The notes beneath the pieces were generated by a model. The model was not told the origin of the DNA, ran no database searches, and was given only the letters and a program-made list of their open reading frames with translations. The position numbers were made by a program, and so were the translations under genes. Shown here one piece after another: positions 39,801 through 55,270 of a stretch of DNA of 64,000 bases; the stretch's first letter is position 1, and each line of letters begins with the position of its first letter. The stretch is from Amphiduros pacificus (taxonomy: Eukaryota > Annelida > Polychaeta > Phyllodocida > Hesionidae). The stretch lies in NCBI GenBank assembly GCA_949316495.1, contig OX439012.1, forward strand, positions 33,537,927 through 33,601,926. The letters run 5' to 3'.

Positions 39801-42800
39801 TACGTACCTTATTATTGTAACAGACTCTGATACCAGTGTCATACGTACCTTATTATTGTAACAGACTCTGATACCAGTGTCATACGTACCTTATTATTGT
39901 AACAGACTCTGAAACCAGTGTCATACATACCCTATTACTGTAACAGACTCTGATACCAGTGTCATACGTACCTTATTATTGTAACAGACTCTGATACCAG
40001 TGCCATACGTACCTTATTATAGTAACAGACTCTGATACCAGTGTCATACGTACCTTATTATTGTAACAGACTCTGATACCAGTGCCATACGTACCTTATT
40101 ATTGTAACAGACTCTGATACCAGTATCATACATTCCTTATTATTGTAACAGACTCTGATACCAGTGTCATACGTACCTTATTATTGTAACAGACTCTGAT
40201 ACCAGTGTCATACATTCCTTATTATTGTAACAGACTCTGATACCAGTGTCATACGTTCCTTATTATTGTAACAGACTCTGATACCAGTGTCACACGTACC
40301 TTATTATTGTAACAGACTCTGATACCAGTGTCATACGTACCTTATTATTGTAACAGACTCTGATACCAGTGCCATACGTACCTTATTATTGTAACAGACT
40401 CTGATACCAGTGTCATACGTACCTTATTATTGTAACAGACTCTGATACCAGTGCCATACGTACCTTATGATTGTAACAGACTCTGATACCAGTATCATAC
40501 ATTCCTTATTATTGTAACAGACTCTGATACCAGTGCCATACATACCTTATTATTGTAACAGACTCTGATACCAGTATCATACATTCCTTATTATTGTAAC
40601 AGACTCTGATACCAGTGTCATACGTACCTTATTATTGTAACAGACTCTGATACCAGTGTCATACGTACCTTATTATTGTAACAGACTCTGATACCAGTGT
40701 CATACATTCCTTATTATTGTAACAGACTCTGATACCAGTGTCATACGTACCTTATTATTGTAACAGACTCTGATACCAGTGTCGTACGTACCTTATTATT
40801 GTAACAGACTCTGATACCAGTGTCACACGTACCTTATTATTGTAACAGACTCTGATACCAGTGCCAAACGTACCTTATTATTGTAACAGACTCTGATACC
40901 AGTGTCATACGTACCTTATTATTGTAACAGACTCTGATACCAGTGTCATACGTACCTTATTATTGTAACAGACTCTGATACCAGTGTCATACGTACCTTA
41001 TTATTGTAACAGACTCTGATACCAGTGCCATACGTACCTTATTATTGTAACAGACTCTGATACCAGTGTCATACGTACCTTACTATTGTAACAGACTCTG
41101 ATACCAGTGTCACACGTACCTTATTATTGTAACAGACTCTGATACCAGTGTAATACATACCTTATTATTGTAACAGACTCTGATACCAGTGCCATACGTT
41201 CCTTATTATTGTAACAGACTCTGATACCAGTGCCATACGTACCTTATTATTGTAACAGACTCTGATACCAGTGCCATACGTACCCTATTATTGTAACAGA
41301 CTCTGATACCAGTGTCACACGTACCTTCTTATTGTAACAGACTCTGATACCAGTGTCATACGTTCCTTATTATTGTAACAGACTCTGATACCAGTGCCAT
41401 ACGTACCTTATTATTGTAACAGACTCTGAAACCAGTGTCACACGTACCTTATTATTGTAACAGACTCTGAAACCAGTGTCATACATACCCTATTATTGTA
41501 ATAGACTCTGATACCAGTGCCATACGTACCTTATTATTGTAACAGACTCTGATACCAGTGTCATACGTACCTTATTATTGTAACAGACTCTGATACCAGT
41601 GTCATACGTACCTTATTATTGTAACAGACTCTGAAACCAGTGTCATACATACCCTATTACTGTAACAGACTCTGATACCAGTGTCATACGTACCTTATTA
41701 TTGTAACAGACTCTGATACCAGTGCCATACGTACCTTATTATAGTAACAGACTCTGATACCAGTGTCATACGTACCTTATTATTGTAACAGACTCTGATA
41801 CCAGTGCCATACGTACCTTATTATTGTAACAGACTCTGATACCAGTATCATACATTCCTTATTATTGTAACAGACTCTGATACCAGTGTCATACGTACCT
41901 TATTATTGTAACAGACTCTGATACCAGTGTCATACATTCCTTATTATTGTAACAGACTCTGATACCAGTGTCATACGTTCCTTATTATTGTAACAGACTC
42001 TGATACCAGTGTCACACGTACCTTATTATTGTAACAGACTCTGATACCAGTGTCATACGTACCTTATTATTGTAACAGACTCTGATACCAGTGCCATACG
42101 TACCTTATTATTGTAACAGACTCTGATACCAGTGTCATACGTACCTTATTATTGTAACAGACTCTGATACCAGTGCCATACGTACCTTATGATTGTAACA
42201 GACTCTGATACCAGTGTAATACGTACCTTATTATTGTAACAGACTCTGATACCAGTGCCATACATACCCTATTATTGTAACAGACTCTGATACCAGTGCC
42301 ATACATACCCTATTATTGTAACAGACTCTGATACCAGTGTCGTACGTACCTTATTATTGTAACAGACTCTGATACCAGTGTCATACGTACCTTTCTATTG
42401 TAACAGACTCTGATACCAGTGCCATACGTTCCTTATTATTGTAACAGACTCTGATACCAGTGCCATACGTACCTTATTATTGTAACAGACTCTGAAACCA
42501 GTGTCATACGTACCTTATTATTGTAACAGACTCTGATACCAGTGCCATACATTCCTTATTATTGTAACAGACTCTGATACCAGTGTCACACGTACCTTCT
42601 TATTGTAACAGACTCTGATACCAGTGTCATACGTTCCTTATTATTGTAACAGACTCTGATACCAGTGCCATACGTACCTTATTATTGTAACAGACTCTGA
42701 AACCAGTGTCATACGTACCTTATTATTGTAACAGACTCTGATACCAGTGTCATACATTCCTTATTATTGTAACAGACTCTGATACCAGTGTCATACGTAC

Positions 42801-45800
42801 CCTATTATTGTAACAGACTCTGATACCAGTGTCATACGTACCTTATTATTGTAACAGACTCTGATACCAGTGTCATACGTACCTTATTATTGTAACAGAC
42901 TCTGATACCAGTGCCATACGTACCTTATTATTGTAACAGACTCTGATACCAGTGTCATACATACCTTATTATTGTAACAGACTCTGATACCAGTGCCATA
43001 CGTTCCTTATTATTGTAACAGACTCTGATACCAGTGCCATACGTACCTTATTATTGTAACAGACTCTGATACCAGTGCCATACGTACCCTATTATTGTAA
43101 CAGACTCTGATACCAGTGTCACACGTACCTTCTTATTGTAACAGACTCTGATACCAGTGTCATACGTTCCTTATTATTGTAACAGACTCTGATACCAGTG
43201 CCATACGTACCTTATTATTGTAACAGACTCTGAAACCAGTGTCACACGTACTTTATTATTGTAACAGACTCTGAAACCAGTGTCATACATACCCTATTAT
43301 TGTAATAGACTCTGATACCAGTGCCATACGTACCTTATTATTGTAACAGACTCTGATACCAGTGCCATACATACCTTATTATTGTAACAGACTCTGAAAC
43401 CAGTGTCACACGTACCTTATTATTGTAACAGACTCTGAAACCAGTGTCATACATACCCTATTATTGTAATAGACTCTGATACCAGTGCCATACGTACCTT
43501 ATTATTGTAACAGACTCTGATACCAGTGTCATACGTACCTTATTATTGTAACAGACTCTGATACCAGTGTCATACGTACCTTATTATTGTAACAGACTCT
43601 GAAACCAGTGTCATACATACCCTATTACTGTAACAGACTCTGATACCAGTGTCATACGTACCTTATTATTGTAACAGACTCTGATACCAGTGCCATACGT
43701 ACCTTATTATAGTAACAGACTCTGATACCAGTGTCATACGTACCTTATTATTGTAACAGACTCTGATACCAGTGCCATACGTACCTTATTATTGTAACAG
43801 ACTCTGATACCAGTATCATACATTCCTTATTATTGTAACAGACTCTGATACCAGTGTCATACGTACCTTATTATTGTAACAGACTCTGATACCAGTGTCA
43901 TACATTCCTTATTATTGTAACAGACTCTGATACCAGTGTCATACGTTCCTTATTATTGTAACAGACTCTGATACCAGTGTCACACGTACCTTATTATTGT
44001 AACAGACTCTGATACCAGTGTCATACGTACCTTATTATTGTAACAGACTCTGATACCAGTGCCATACGTACCTTATTATTGTAACAGACTCTGATACCAG
44101 TGTCATACGTACCTTATTATTGTAACAGACTCTGATACCAGTGCCATACGTACCTTATGATTGTAACAGACTCTGATACCAGTATCATACATTCCTTATT
44201 ATTGTAACAGACTCTGATACCAGTGCCATACATACCTTATTATTGTAACAGACTCTGATACCAGTATCATATATTCCTTATTATTGTAACAGACTCTGAT
44301 ACCAGTGTCATACGTACCTTATTATTGTAACAGACTCTGATACCAGTGTCATACGTACCTTATTATTGTAACAGACTCTGATACCAGTGTCATACATTCC
44401 TTATTATTGTAACAGACTCTGATACCAGTGTCATACGTACCTTATTATTGTAACAGACTCTGATACCAGTGTCGTACGTACCTTATTATTGTAACAGACT
44501 CTGATACCAGTGTCACACGTACCTTATTATTGTAACAGACTCTGATACCAGTGCCAAACGTACCTTATTATTGTAACAGACTCTGATACCAGTGTCATAC
44601 GTACCTTATTATTGTAACAGACTCTGATACCAGTGTCATACGTACCTTATTATTGTAACAGACTCTGATACCAGTGTCATACGTACCTTATTATTGTAAC
44701 AGACTCTGATACCAGTGCCATACGTACCTTATTATTGTAACAGACTCTGATACCAGTGTCATACGAACCTTACTATTGTAACAGACTCTGATACCAGTGT
44801 CACACGTACCTTATTATTGTAACAGACTCTGATACTAGTGTCATACATACCTTATTATTGTAACAGACTCTGATACCAGTGCCATACGTTCCTTATTATT
44901 GTAACAGACTCTGATACCAGTGCCATACGTACCTTATTATTGTAACAGACTCTGATACCAGTGCCATACGTACCCTATTATTGTAACAGACTCTGATACC
45001 AGTGTCACACGTACCTTCTTATTGTAACAGACTCTGATACCAGTGTCATACGTTCCTTATTGTTGTAACAGACTCTGATACCAGTGCCATACGTACCTTA
45101 TTATTGTAACAGACTCTGAAACCAGTGTCACACGTACCTTATTATTGTAACATACTCTGAAACCAGTGTCATACATACCCTATTATTGTAATAGACTCTG
45201 ATACCAGTGCCATACGTACCTTATTATTGTAACAGACTCTGATACCAGTGTCATACGTACCTTATTATTGTAACAGACTCTGAAACCAGTGTCATACATA
45301 CCCTATTACTGTAACAGACTCTGATACCAGTGTCATACGTACCTTATTATTGTAACAGACTCTGATACCAGTGCCATACGTACCTTATTATAGTAACAGA
45401 CTCTGATACCAGTGTCATACGTACCTTATTATTGTAACAGACTCTGATACCAGTGCCATACGTACCTTATTATTGTAACAGACTCTGATACCAGTATCAT
45501 ACATTCCTTATTATTGTAACAGACTCTGATACCAGTGTCATACGTACCTTATTATTGTAACAGACTCTGATACCAGTGCCATACGTACCTTATTATTGTA
45601 ACAGACTCTGATACCAGTATCATACATTCCTTATTATTGTAACAGACTCTGATACCAGTGTGATACGTACCTTATTATTGTAACAGACTCTGATACCAGT
45701 GTCATACATTCCTTATTATTGTAACAGACTCTGATACCAGTGTCATACGTTCCTTATTATTGTAACAGACTCTGATACCAGTGTCACACGTACCTTATTA

Positions 45801-48800
45801 TTGTAACAGACTCTGATACCAGTGTCATACGTACCTTATTATTGTAACAGACTCTGATACCAGTGCCATACGTACCTTATTATTGTAACAGACTCTGATA
45901 CCAGTGTCATACGTACCTTATTATTGTAACAGACTCTGATACCAGTGCCATACGTACCTTATGATTGTAACAGACTCTGATACCAGTATCATACATTCCT
46001 TATTATTGTAACAGACTCTGATACCAGTGCCATACATACCTTATTATTGTAACAGACTCTGATACCAGTATCATACATTCCTTATTATTGTAACAGACTC
46101 TGATACCAGTGTCATACGTACCTTATTATTGTAACAGACTCTGATACCAGTGTCATACGTACCTTATTATTGTAACAGACTCTGATACCAGTGTCATACA
46201 TTCCTTATTATTGTAACAGACTCTGATACCAGTGTCATACGTACCTTATTATTGTAACAGACTCTGATACCAGTGCCATACGTACCTTATTATTGTAACA
46301 GACTCTGATACCAGTGTCATACGTACCTTATTATTGTAACAGACTCTGATACCAGTGCCATACGTACCTTATGATTGTAACAGACTCTGATACCAGTATC
46401 ATACATTCCTTATTATTATAACAGACTCTGATACCAGTGCCATACATACCTTATTATTGTAACAGACTCTGATACCAGTATCATACATTCCTTATTATTG
46501 TAACAGACTCTGATACCAGTGTCATACGTACCTTATTATTGTAACAGACTCTGATACCAGTGTCATACGTACCTTATTATTGTAACAGACTCTGATACCA
46601 GTGTCATACATTCCTTATTATTGTAACAGACTCTGATACCAGTGTCATACGTTCCTTATTATTGTAACAGACTCTGATACCAGTGTCATACGTACCTTAT
46701 TATTGTAACAGACTCTGATACCAGTGTCACACGTACCTTATTATTGTAACAGACTCTGATACCAGTGCCATACGTACCTTATTATTGTAACAGACTCTGA
46801 TACCAGTGTCATACGTACCTTATTATTGTAACAGACTCTGATACCAGTGTCACACGTACCTTATTATTGTAACAGACTCTGATACCAGTGCCAAACGTAC
46901 CTTATTATTGTAACAGACTCTGATACCAGTGTCATACGTACCTTATTATTGTAACAGACTCTGATACCAGTGTCATACGTACCTTATTATTGTAACAGAC
47001 TCTGATACCAGTGTCATACGTACCTTATTATTGTAACAGACTCTGATACCAGTGCCATATGTACCTTATTATTGTAACAGACTCTGATACCAGTGTCATA
47101 CGTACCTTATTATTGTAACAGACTCTGATACCAGTGCCATACGTACCTTATTATTGTAACAAACTCTGATACCAGTATCATACATTCCTTATTATTGTAA
47201 CAGACTCTGATACCAGTGTCATACGTACCTTATTTTTGTAACAGACTCTGATACCAGTGTCATACATTCCTTATTATTGTAACAGACTCTGATACCAGTG
47301 TCATACGTTCCTTATTATTGTAACAGACTCTGATACCAGTGCCATACGTACCCTATTATTGTAAGACTCTGATACCAGTGTCACACGTACCTTATTATTG
47401 TAACAGACTCTGATACCAGTGTCACACATACCCTATTATTGTAACAGACTCTGATACCAGTGCCATACGTACCGTATTATTGTAATAGACTCTGATACCA
47501 GTGCCATACGTACCTTATTATTGTAACAGACTCTGATACCAGTGCCATACGTACCTTATTATTGTAACAGACTCTGATACCAGTGTCATACGTACCTTAT
47601 TATTGTAACAGACTCTGACACCAGTGACATACGTACCTTATTATTGTAACAGACTCTGATACCAGTGTCATACATACCCTATTATTGTAACAGACTCTGA
47701 TACCAGTGCCATACGTACCCTATTATTGTAACAGACTGATACCAGTGTCATACGTACCTTATTATTGTAACAGACTCTGATACCAGTGCCATACGTACCT
47801 TATGATTGTAACAGACTCTGATACCAGTATCATACATTCCTTATTATTGTAACAGACTCTGATACCAGTGCCATACATACCTTATTATTGTAACAGACTC
47901 TGATACCAGTATCATACATTCCTTATTATTGTAACAGACTCTGATACCAGTGTCATACGTACCTTGTTATTGTAACAGACTCTGATACCAGTGTCATACG
48001 TACCTTATTATTGTAACAGACTCTGATACCAGTGTCATACATTCCTTATTATTGTAACAGACTCTGATACCAGTGTCATACGTACCTTATTATTGTAACA
48101 GACTCTGATACCAGTGCCATACGTACCTTATTATTGTAACAGACTCTGATACCAGTGTCATACGTACCTTATTATTGTAACAGACTCTGATACCAGTGCC
48201 ATACGTACCTTATGATTGTAACAGACTCTGATACCAGTATCATACATTCCTTATTATTGTAACAGACTCTGATACCAGTGCCATACATACCTTATTATTG
48301 TAACAGACTCTGATACCAGTGTCATACGTACCTTATTATTGTAACAGACTCTGATACCAGTGTCATACGTACCTTATTATTGTAACAGACTCTGATACCA
48401 GTGTCATACGTACCTTATTATTGTAACAGACTCTGATACCAGTGCCATACGTACCTTATTATTGTAACAGACTCTGATACCAGTGTCATACGTACCTTAT
48501 TATTGTAACAGACTCTGATACCAGTGCCATACGTACCTTATTATTGTAACAGACTCTGATACCAGTATCATACATTCCTTATTATTGTAACAGACTCTGA
48601 TACCAGTGCCATACATACCTTATTATTGTAACAGACTCTGATACCAGTATCATACATTCCTTATTATTGTAACAGACTCTGATACCAGTGTCATACGTAC
48701 CTTATTATTGTAACAGACTCTGATACCAGTGTCATACGTACCTTATTATTGTAACAGACTCTGATACCAGTGTCATACATTCCTTATTATTGTAACAGAC

Positions 48801-51800
48801 TCTGATACCAGTGTCATACGTTCCTTATTATTGTAACAGACTCTGATACCAGTGTCACACGTACCTTATTATTGTAACAGACTCTGATACCAGTGTCATA
48901 CGTACTTTATTATTGTAACAGACTCTGATACCAGTGTCACACGTACCTTATTATTGTAACAGACTCTGATACCAGTGCCATACGTACCTTATTATTGTAA
49001 CAGACTCTGATACCAGTGTCACACGTACCTTATTATTGTAACAGACTCTGATACCAGTGCCAAACGTACCTTATTATTGTAACAGACTCTGATACCAGTG
49101 TCATACGTACCTTATTATTGTAACAGACTCTGATACCAGTGTCATACGTACCTTATTATTGTAACAGACTCTGATACCAGTGTCATACGTACCTTATTAT
49201 TGTAACAGACTCTGATACCAGTGCCATACGTACCTTATTATTGTAACAGACTCTGATACCAGTGTCATACGTACCTTATTATTGTAACAGACTCTGATAC
49301 CAGTGCCATACGTACCTTATTATTGTAACAGACTCTGATACCAGTATCATACATTCCTTATTATTGTAACAGACTCTGATACCAGTGTCATACGTACCTT
49401 ATTATTGTAACAGACTCTGATACCAGTGTCATACATTCCTTATTATTGTAACAGACTCTGATACCAGTGTCATACGTTCCTTATTATTGTAACAGACTCT
49501 GATACCAGTGTCACACGTACCTTATTATTGTAACAGACTCTGATACCAGTGTCATACGTACCTTATTATTGTAACAGACTCTGATACCAGTGTCACACGT
49601 ACCTTATTATTGTAACAGACTCTGATACCAGTGCCATACGTACCTTATTATTGTAACAGACTCTGATACCAGTGTCATACGTACCTTATTATTGTAACAG
49701 ACTCTGATACCAGTGTCACACGTACCTTATTATTGTAACAGACTCTGATACCAGTGTCATACGTACCTTATTATTGTTACAGACTCTGATACCAGTGTAA
49801 TACGTACCTTATTATTGTAACAGACTCTGATACCAGTGCCATACGTTCCTTATTATTGTAACAGACTCTGATACCAGTGTCATACATACCTTACTATTGT
49901 AACAGACTCTGATACCAGTGCCATACGTACCCTATTATTGTAACAGACTATGATACCAGTGCCATACGTTCCTTATTATTGTAACAGACTCTGATACCAG
50001 TGTCACACATACCCTATTATTGTAACAGACTCTGATACCAGTGCCATACGTACCTTATTATTGTAACAGACTCTGATACCAGTATCATACATTCCTTATT
50101 ATTGTAACAGACTCTGATACCAGTGCCATACATACCTTATTATTGTAACAGACTCTGATACCAGTATCATACATTCCTTATTATTGTAACAGACTCTGAT
50201 ACCAGTGTCATACGTACCTTATTATTGTAACAGACTCTGATACCAGTGTCATACGTACCTTATTATTGTAACAGACTCTGATACCAGTGTCATACATTCC
50301 TTATTATTGTAACAGACTCTGATACCAGTGTCATACGTACCTTATTATTGTAACAGACTCTGATACCAGTGCCATACGTACCTTATTATTGTAACAGACT
50401 CTGATACCAGTGTAATACGTACCTTATTATTGTAACAGACTCTGATACCAGTGCCATACGTTCCTTATTATTGTAACAGACTCTGATACCAGTGTCATAC
50501 ATACCTTACTATTGTAACAGACTCTGATACCAGTGCCATACGTACCCTATTATTGTAACAGACTATGATACCAGTGCCATACGTTCCTTATTATTGTAAG
50601 ACTCTGATACCAGTGTCACACATACCCTATTATTGTAACAGACTCTGATACCAGTGCCATACGTACCTTATTATTGTAACAGACTCTGATACCAGTATCA
50701 TACATTCCTTATTATTGTAACAGACTCTGATACCAGTGCCATACATACCTTATTATTGTAACAGACTCTGATACCAGTGTCATACGTACCTTATTATTGT
50801 AACAGACTCTGATACCAGTGTCATACGTACCTTATTATTGTAACAGACTCTGATACCAGTGTCATACATTCCTTATTATTGTAACAGACTCTGATACCAG
50901 TGTCATACGTACCTTATTATTGTAACAGACTCTGATACCAGTGCCATACGTACCTTATTATTGTAACAGACTCTGATACCAGTGTCATACGTACCTTATT
51001 ATTGTAACAGACTCTGATACCAGTGCCATACGTACCTTATGATTGTAACAGACTCTGATACCAGTATCATACATTCCTTATTATTGTAACAGACTCTGAT
51101 ACCAGTGCCATACATACCTTATTATTGTAACAGACTCTGATACCAGTATCATACATTCCTTATTATTGTAACAGACTCTGATACCAGTGTCATACGTACC
51201 TTATTATTGTAACAGACTCTGATACCAGTGTCATACGTACCTTATTATTGTAACAGACTCTGATACCAGTGTCATACATTCCTTATTATTGTAACAGACT
51301 CTGATACCAGTGTCATACGTTCCTTATTATTGTAACAGACTCTGATACCAGTGTCACACGTACCTTATTATTGTAACAGACTCTGATACCAGTGTCATAC
51401 GTACCTTATTATTGTAACAGACTCTGATACCAGTGTCATACATTCCTTATTATTGTAACAGACTCTGATACCAGTGTCATACGTTCCTTATTATTGTAAC
51501 AGACTCTGATACCAGTGTCACACGTACCTTATTATTGTAACAGACTCTGATACCAGTGTCATACGTACCTTATTATTGTAACAGACTCTGATACCAGTGT
51601 CACACGTACCTTATTATTGTAACAGACTCTGATACCAGTGCCATACGTACCTTATTATTGTAACAGACTCTGATACCAGTGTCATACGTACCTTATTATT
51701 GTAACAGACTCTGATACCAGTGTCACACGTACCTTATTATTGTAACAGACTCTGATACCAGTGTCATACGTACCTTATTATTGTTACAGACTCTGATACC

Positions 51801-53440
51801 AGTGTCATACATACCTTATTATTGTAACAGACTCTGATACCAGTGCCATACGTTCCTTATTATTGTAACAGACTCTGATACCAGTGCCATACGTACCCTA
51901 TTATTGTAAGACTCTGATACCAGTGTCACACGTACCTTATTATTGTAACAGACTCTGATACCAGTGTCACACATACCCTATTATTGTAACAGACTCTGAT
52001 ACCAGTGCCATACGTACCGTATTATTGTAACAGACTCTGATACCAGTGCCATACGTACCTTATTATTGTAACAGACTCTGATACCAGTGCCATACGTACC
52101 TTATTATTGTAACAGACTCTAATACCAGTGTCATACGTACCTTATTATTGTAACAGACTCTGACACCAGTGACATACGTACCTTATTATTGTAACAGACT
52201 CTGATACCAGTGTCATACGTACCCTATTATTGTAACAGACTCTGATACCAGTGCCATACGTACCCTATTATTGTAACAGACTGATACCAGTGTCATACGT
52301 TCCTTATTATTGTAACAGACTCTGATACCAGTGCCATACGTACCTTATTATTGTAACAGACTCTGATACCAGTGCCATACGTACCTTATTATTGTAAGAC
52401 TCTGATACCAGTGCCATACGTACCTTATTATTGTAACAGACTCTGATACCAGTGCCATACGTACCTTATTATTGTAACAGACTCTGATACCAGTGCCATA
52501 CGTACCCTATTATTGTAACAGACTCTGATACCAGTGCCATACATACCTTATTATTGTAACAGACTCTGATACCAGTGCCATACGTACCTTATTATTGTAA
52601 CAGACTCTGATACCAGTGCCATACGTACCTTATTGTTGTAACAGACTCTGATACCAGTGTCATACATTCCTTATTATTGTAACAGACTCTGATACCAGTG
52701 CCATACGTACCTTATTATTGTAACAGACTCTGATACCAGTGCCATACGTACCTTATTATTGTAACAGACTCTGATACCAGTGTCATACATTCCTTATTAT
52801 TGTAACAGACTCTGATACCAGTGCCATACGTACCTTATTATTGTAACAGACTCTGATACCAGTGCCATACGTACCTTATTATTGTAACAGACTCTGATAC
52901 CAGTGTCATACGTACCTTATTATTGTAACAGACTCTGATACCAGTGTGATACGTACCTTATTATTGTAACAGACTCTGATACTAGTGTCATACGTTCCTT
53001 ATTATTGTAACAGACTCTGATACCAGTGCCATACGTACCCTATTATTGTAACAGACTCTGATACCAGTGTCATACGTACCTTATTATTGTAACAGACTCT
53101 GATACCAGTCCCATACGTACCTTATTATTGTAACAGACTCTGATACCAGTGTCATACGTACCCTATTATTGTAACAGACTCTGACACCAGTGCCATACGT
53201 TCCTTATTTTTGTAACAGACTCTGATACCAGTGCCATACGTACCCTATTATTGTAACAGACTCTGATACCAGTGTCATACGTACCTTATTATTGTAACAG
53301 ACTCTTATACCAGTGCCATATGTACCCTATTATTGTAACAGACTCTGATACCAGTCCCATACATACCTTATTATTGTAACAGACTCTTATACCAGTGCCA
53401 TATGTACCCTATTATTGTAACAGACTCTTATACCACTTAT
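36857..53440. repeat. 41-bp satellite, about 404 copies, with higher-order structure
   Basis: The unit is TTATTATTGTAACAGACTCT plus GATACCAGTGTCATACGTACC, 41 bases, continuous for 16.6 kb. Common variable sites are GTGTCATA/GTGCCATA, CGTACC/CATTCC/CATACC and TTATTATTG/CTATTATTG. A rare variant TTATAGTAACAG occurs near 38421, 40020, 41742, 43710 and 45391, that is every 39, 42, 48 and 41 units. A second rare variant, TTATGATTG, repeats with the same 42- and 48-unit steps. Blocks of about 1.6-2.0 kb were therefore duplicated. Every unit has stops in all frames and no genes occur inside. Confidence 0.97.
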
Positions 53441-53944
53441 TATTTTAACCTTTCTGCACTTAAGTCAAAATCAGTCAGTTTCATTTGATGAATAACAACA
53501 AGAAAGTACAATTATAATACTTATATTTAATTCATTATCATACATTTTTGGTCTCTGCACAACAGTTTGCAATGAATGAACCACATAATGTGCAGTGATC
53601 TGAAAAGTTAGGCTTCATTCATTATCAATTTTAATGCCTTGTTGCTACCTAAAAGTGTGCACAAAATCTTAGGATTTTCTATTTGGCCAGCTCAATCAGG
53701 ACTGAACTAGGAATGGGTTAATCCTGTGTTCTGAATACCTCTTAACATATTTATATATATTTTTTCAATAATAAACAACATATATCAAATAAATAATGAA
53801 GTCTGTTTAAATAGTCCTGGTAAACACCACAAAGACATATTCAAGGTGTTATCAAATAAGTTTCTAGTTGATTTTATACAAGAAAATTACTCTAAAGGTT
53901 CTTCATTCTCTGGCAAATTTATGCTAAATGGGCAGCTAGTACAA
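53441..53944. other. Intergenic, nothing recognised
   Basis: AT-rich unique sequence to the right of the satellite. The older LINE does not resume here. Confidence 0.4.
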
Positions 53945-53952
53945 AAGTGTGC

Positions 53953-54469
53953 GGCTTATTGCATTCGGCACGTGACGCGTTTGATAAATGGCGCGTTCAA
54001 CACAGAGTGACTTGTATCAGTGTGACGTCACAGAAGGACAGTGTGTGAAAGGCATCAGTGGCAGGTCCAGGGTTTTACATTTGTTAAAATGGGGTACACT
54101 AGAGTATCTTTTCTGTACAAGTATTTATTATTTTTTTGGCATATTCGTGTTCAAAATTACATACAAAGTCCTATAAGAAGAAGAAATGCCAAATGATATA
54201 AATTGTGAAATTTGTTAAATTGAACACCCCCTTCAATATCCATTTCTGGACATGCCAATATACAAAAGCTGATTCCCGCCAAATTCAGTGAAGTGTCATT
54301 TTTAAAACTTGCAAATGGTTGGGTTTTATGATTTAATTCCAAGTTTGATGTTATCTAGTATGTACATACAAACATTTCTATTCAAACATTTTGATCCCAA
54401 AAGCCCCCAAAAATACCAGAACCGACATAACGCGCATAAACGCGCACTATGCGCCGAATGCAACAAGCC
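53953..54469. mobile_element. hAT-like MITE, 517 bp, 8-bp target duplication
   Basis: The ends are GGCTTATTGCATTCGGC and, inverted, GGCTTGTTGCATTCGGC, with similarity continuing inward through a GCGCGTT-type word. The perfect 8-bp direct repeat AAGTGTGC lies at 53945-53952 and 54470-54477. Eight-base duplications fit hAT or P superfamilies. No transposase is encoded. Confidence 0.8.
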
Positions 54470-54477
54470 AAGTGTGC

Positions 54478-54954
54478 TGGATCTGTCAATATCTTTCCCG
54501 GGGCAAGGCATGTGGGTCAGTGGGTCAGGCATGTGGGTCTGGGTTTGCATTTTGCTTGTCCCAGTTCCCTGTGTTTGCCAGACGTTGACCTTTATGTTAC
54601 AGTCTGATGGATATCCAGGCCATTATTGACAAAATAGCTTTAAAGTTCCATTATATCTAAAATAATGGTTAGATGGTTTTTTTTAAAATATCCCACTTCA
54701 AGTTAGCTATATACTAAGGAAGACATAATAGTCCGAATGTTTTTTTGATGGGCAGAGGAGATAAAAACATATAAAAGGGAAAACAGTATTTAACTGAATA
54801 GATGGCCTCGCATGTATTAGGGAACCTTATTTAACTGAATAGTTGGCCTCAAACGTAAAAGGGAACCATATTTAACTGAATAGTTAAAAGGGAACTATAT
54901 GATGAAATAGTTTGTACTGCTCTTCAGAACAAACAGTTTTGGCTGACCTACTTG
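54478..54954. other. Intergenic with a three-copy 60-bp repeat
   Basis: TATTTAACTGAATAGTTGGC and GGGAACCATATTTAACTGAA words recur three times at 54787-54900, getting shorter. Nothing else is recognised. Confidence 0.5.
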
Positions 54955-54962
54955 ATGTATAA

Positions 54963-55270
54963 AGTTAGGGTCAGGGTCAGGGTCAGGGTCAGGGTCAGGG
55001 TCAGGGTCAGGGTTAGGGTCAGGGTTTGGGTCAGGTTAAGGTTAGGGTCAGGGTCAAGGTTAGAGTCAGGGTCAGGGTTAGGGACAGGGTCAGGGCTAGG
55101 GTCAGGGTTAGGGTTAGGGTTAGGGTCAGGTTAAGGTTAGGGTCAGGGTCAAGGTTAGAGTCAGGGTCAGGGTTAGGGACAGGGTCAGGGCTAGGGTCAG
55201 GGTTAGGGTTAGGGTCAGGTTAAGGTTAGGGTCAGGGTCAAGGTTAGAGTCAGGGTCAGGGTCAGGGTTA
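54963..55270. repeat. Degenerate telomere-like (GGGTTA/GGGTCA) array
   Basis: About 50 hexamers mixing GGGTCA, GGGTTA, GGGACA, GGGCTA and AGGTTA. It contains a direct duplication: a block of about 108 bases beginning AGGTTAAGGTTAGGGTCAGG recurs at about 55032, 55129 and 55216. TTAGGG is the usual animal telomere repeat, so this is an interstitial telomere-like tract, mostly of a diverged TCAGGG type. Confidence 0.9.

Noticed and set aside
54952-55223. Arg/Val- and Gly/Ser-rich frames
   Set aside because: Translation of a telomere-like hexamer tract.
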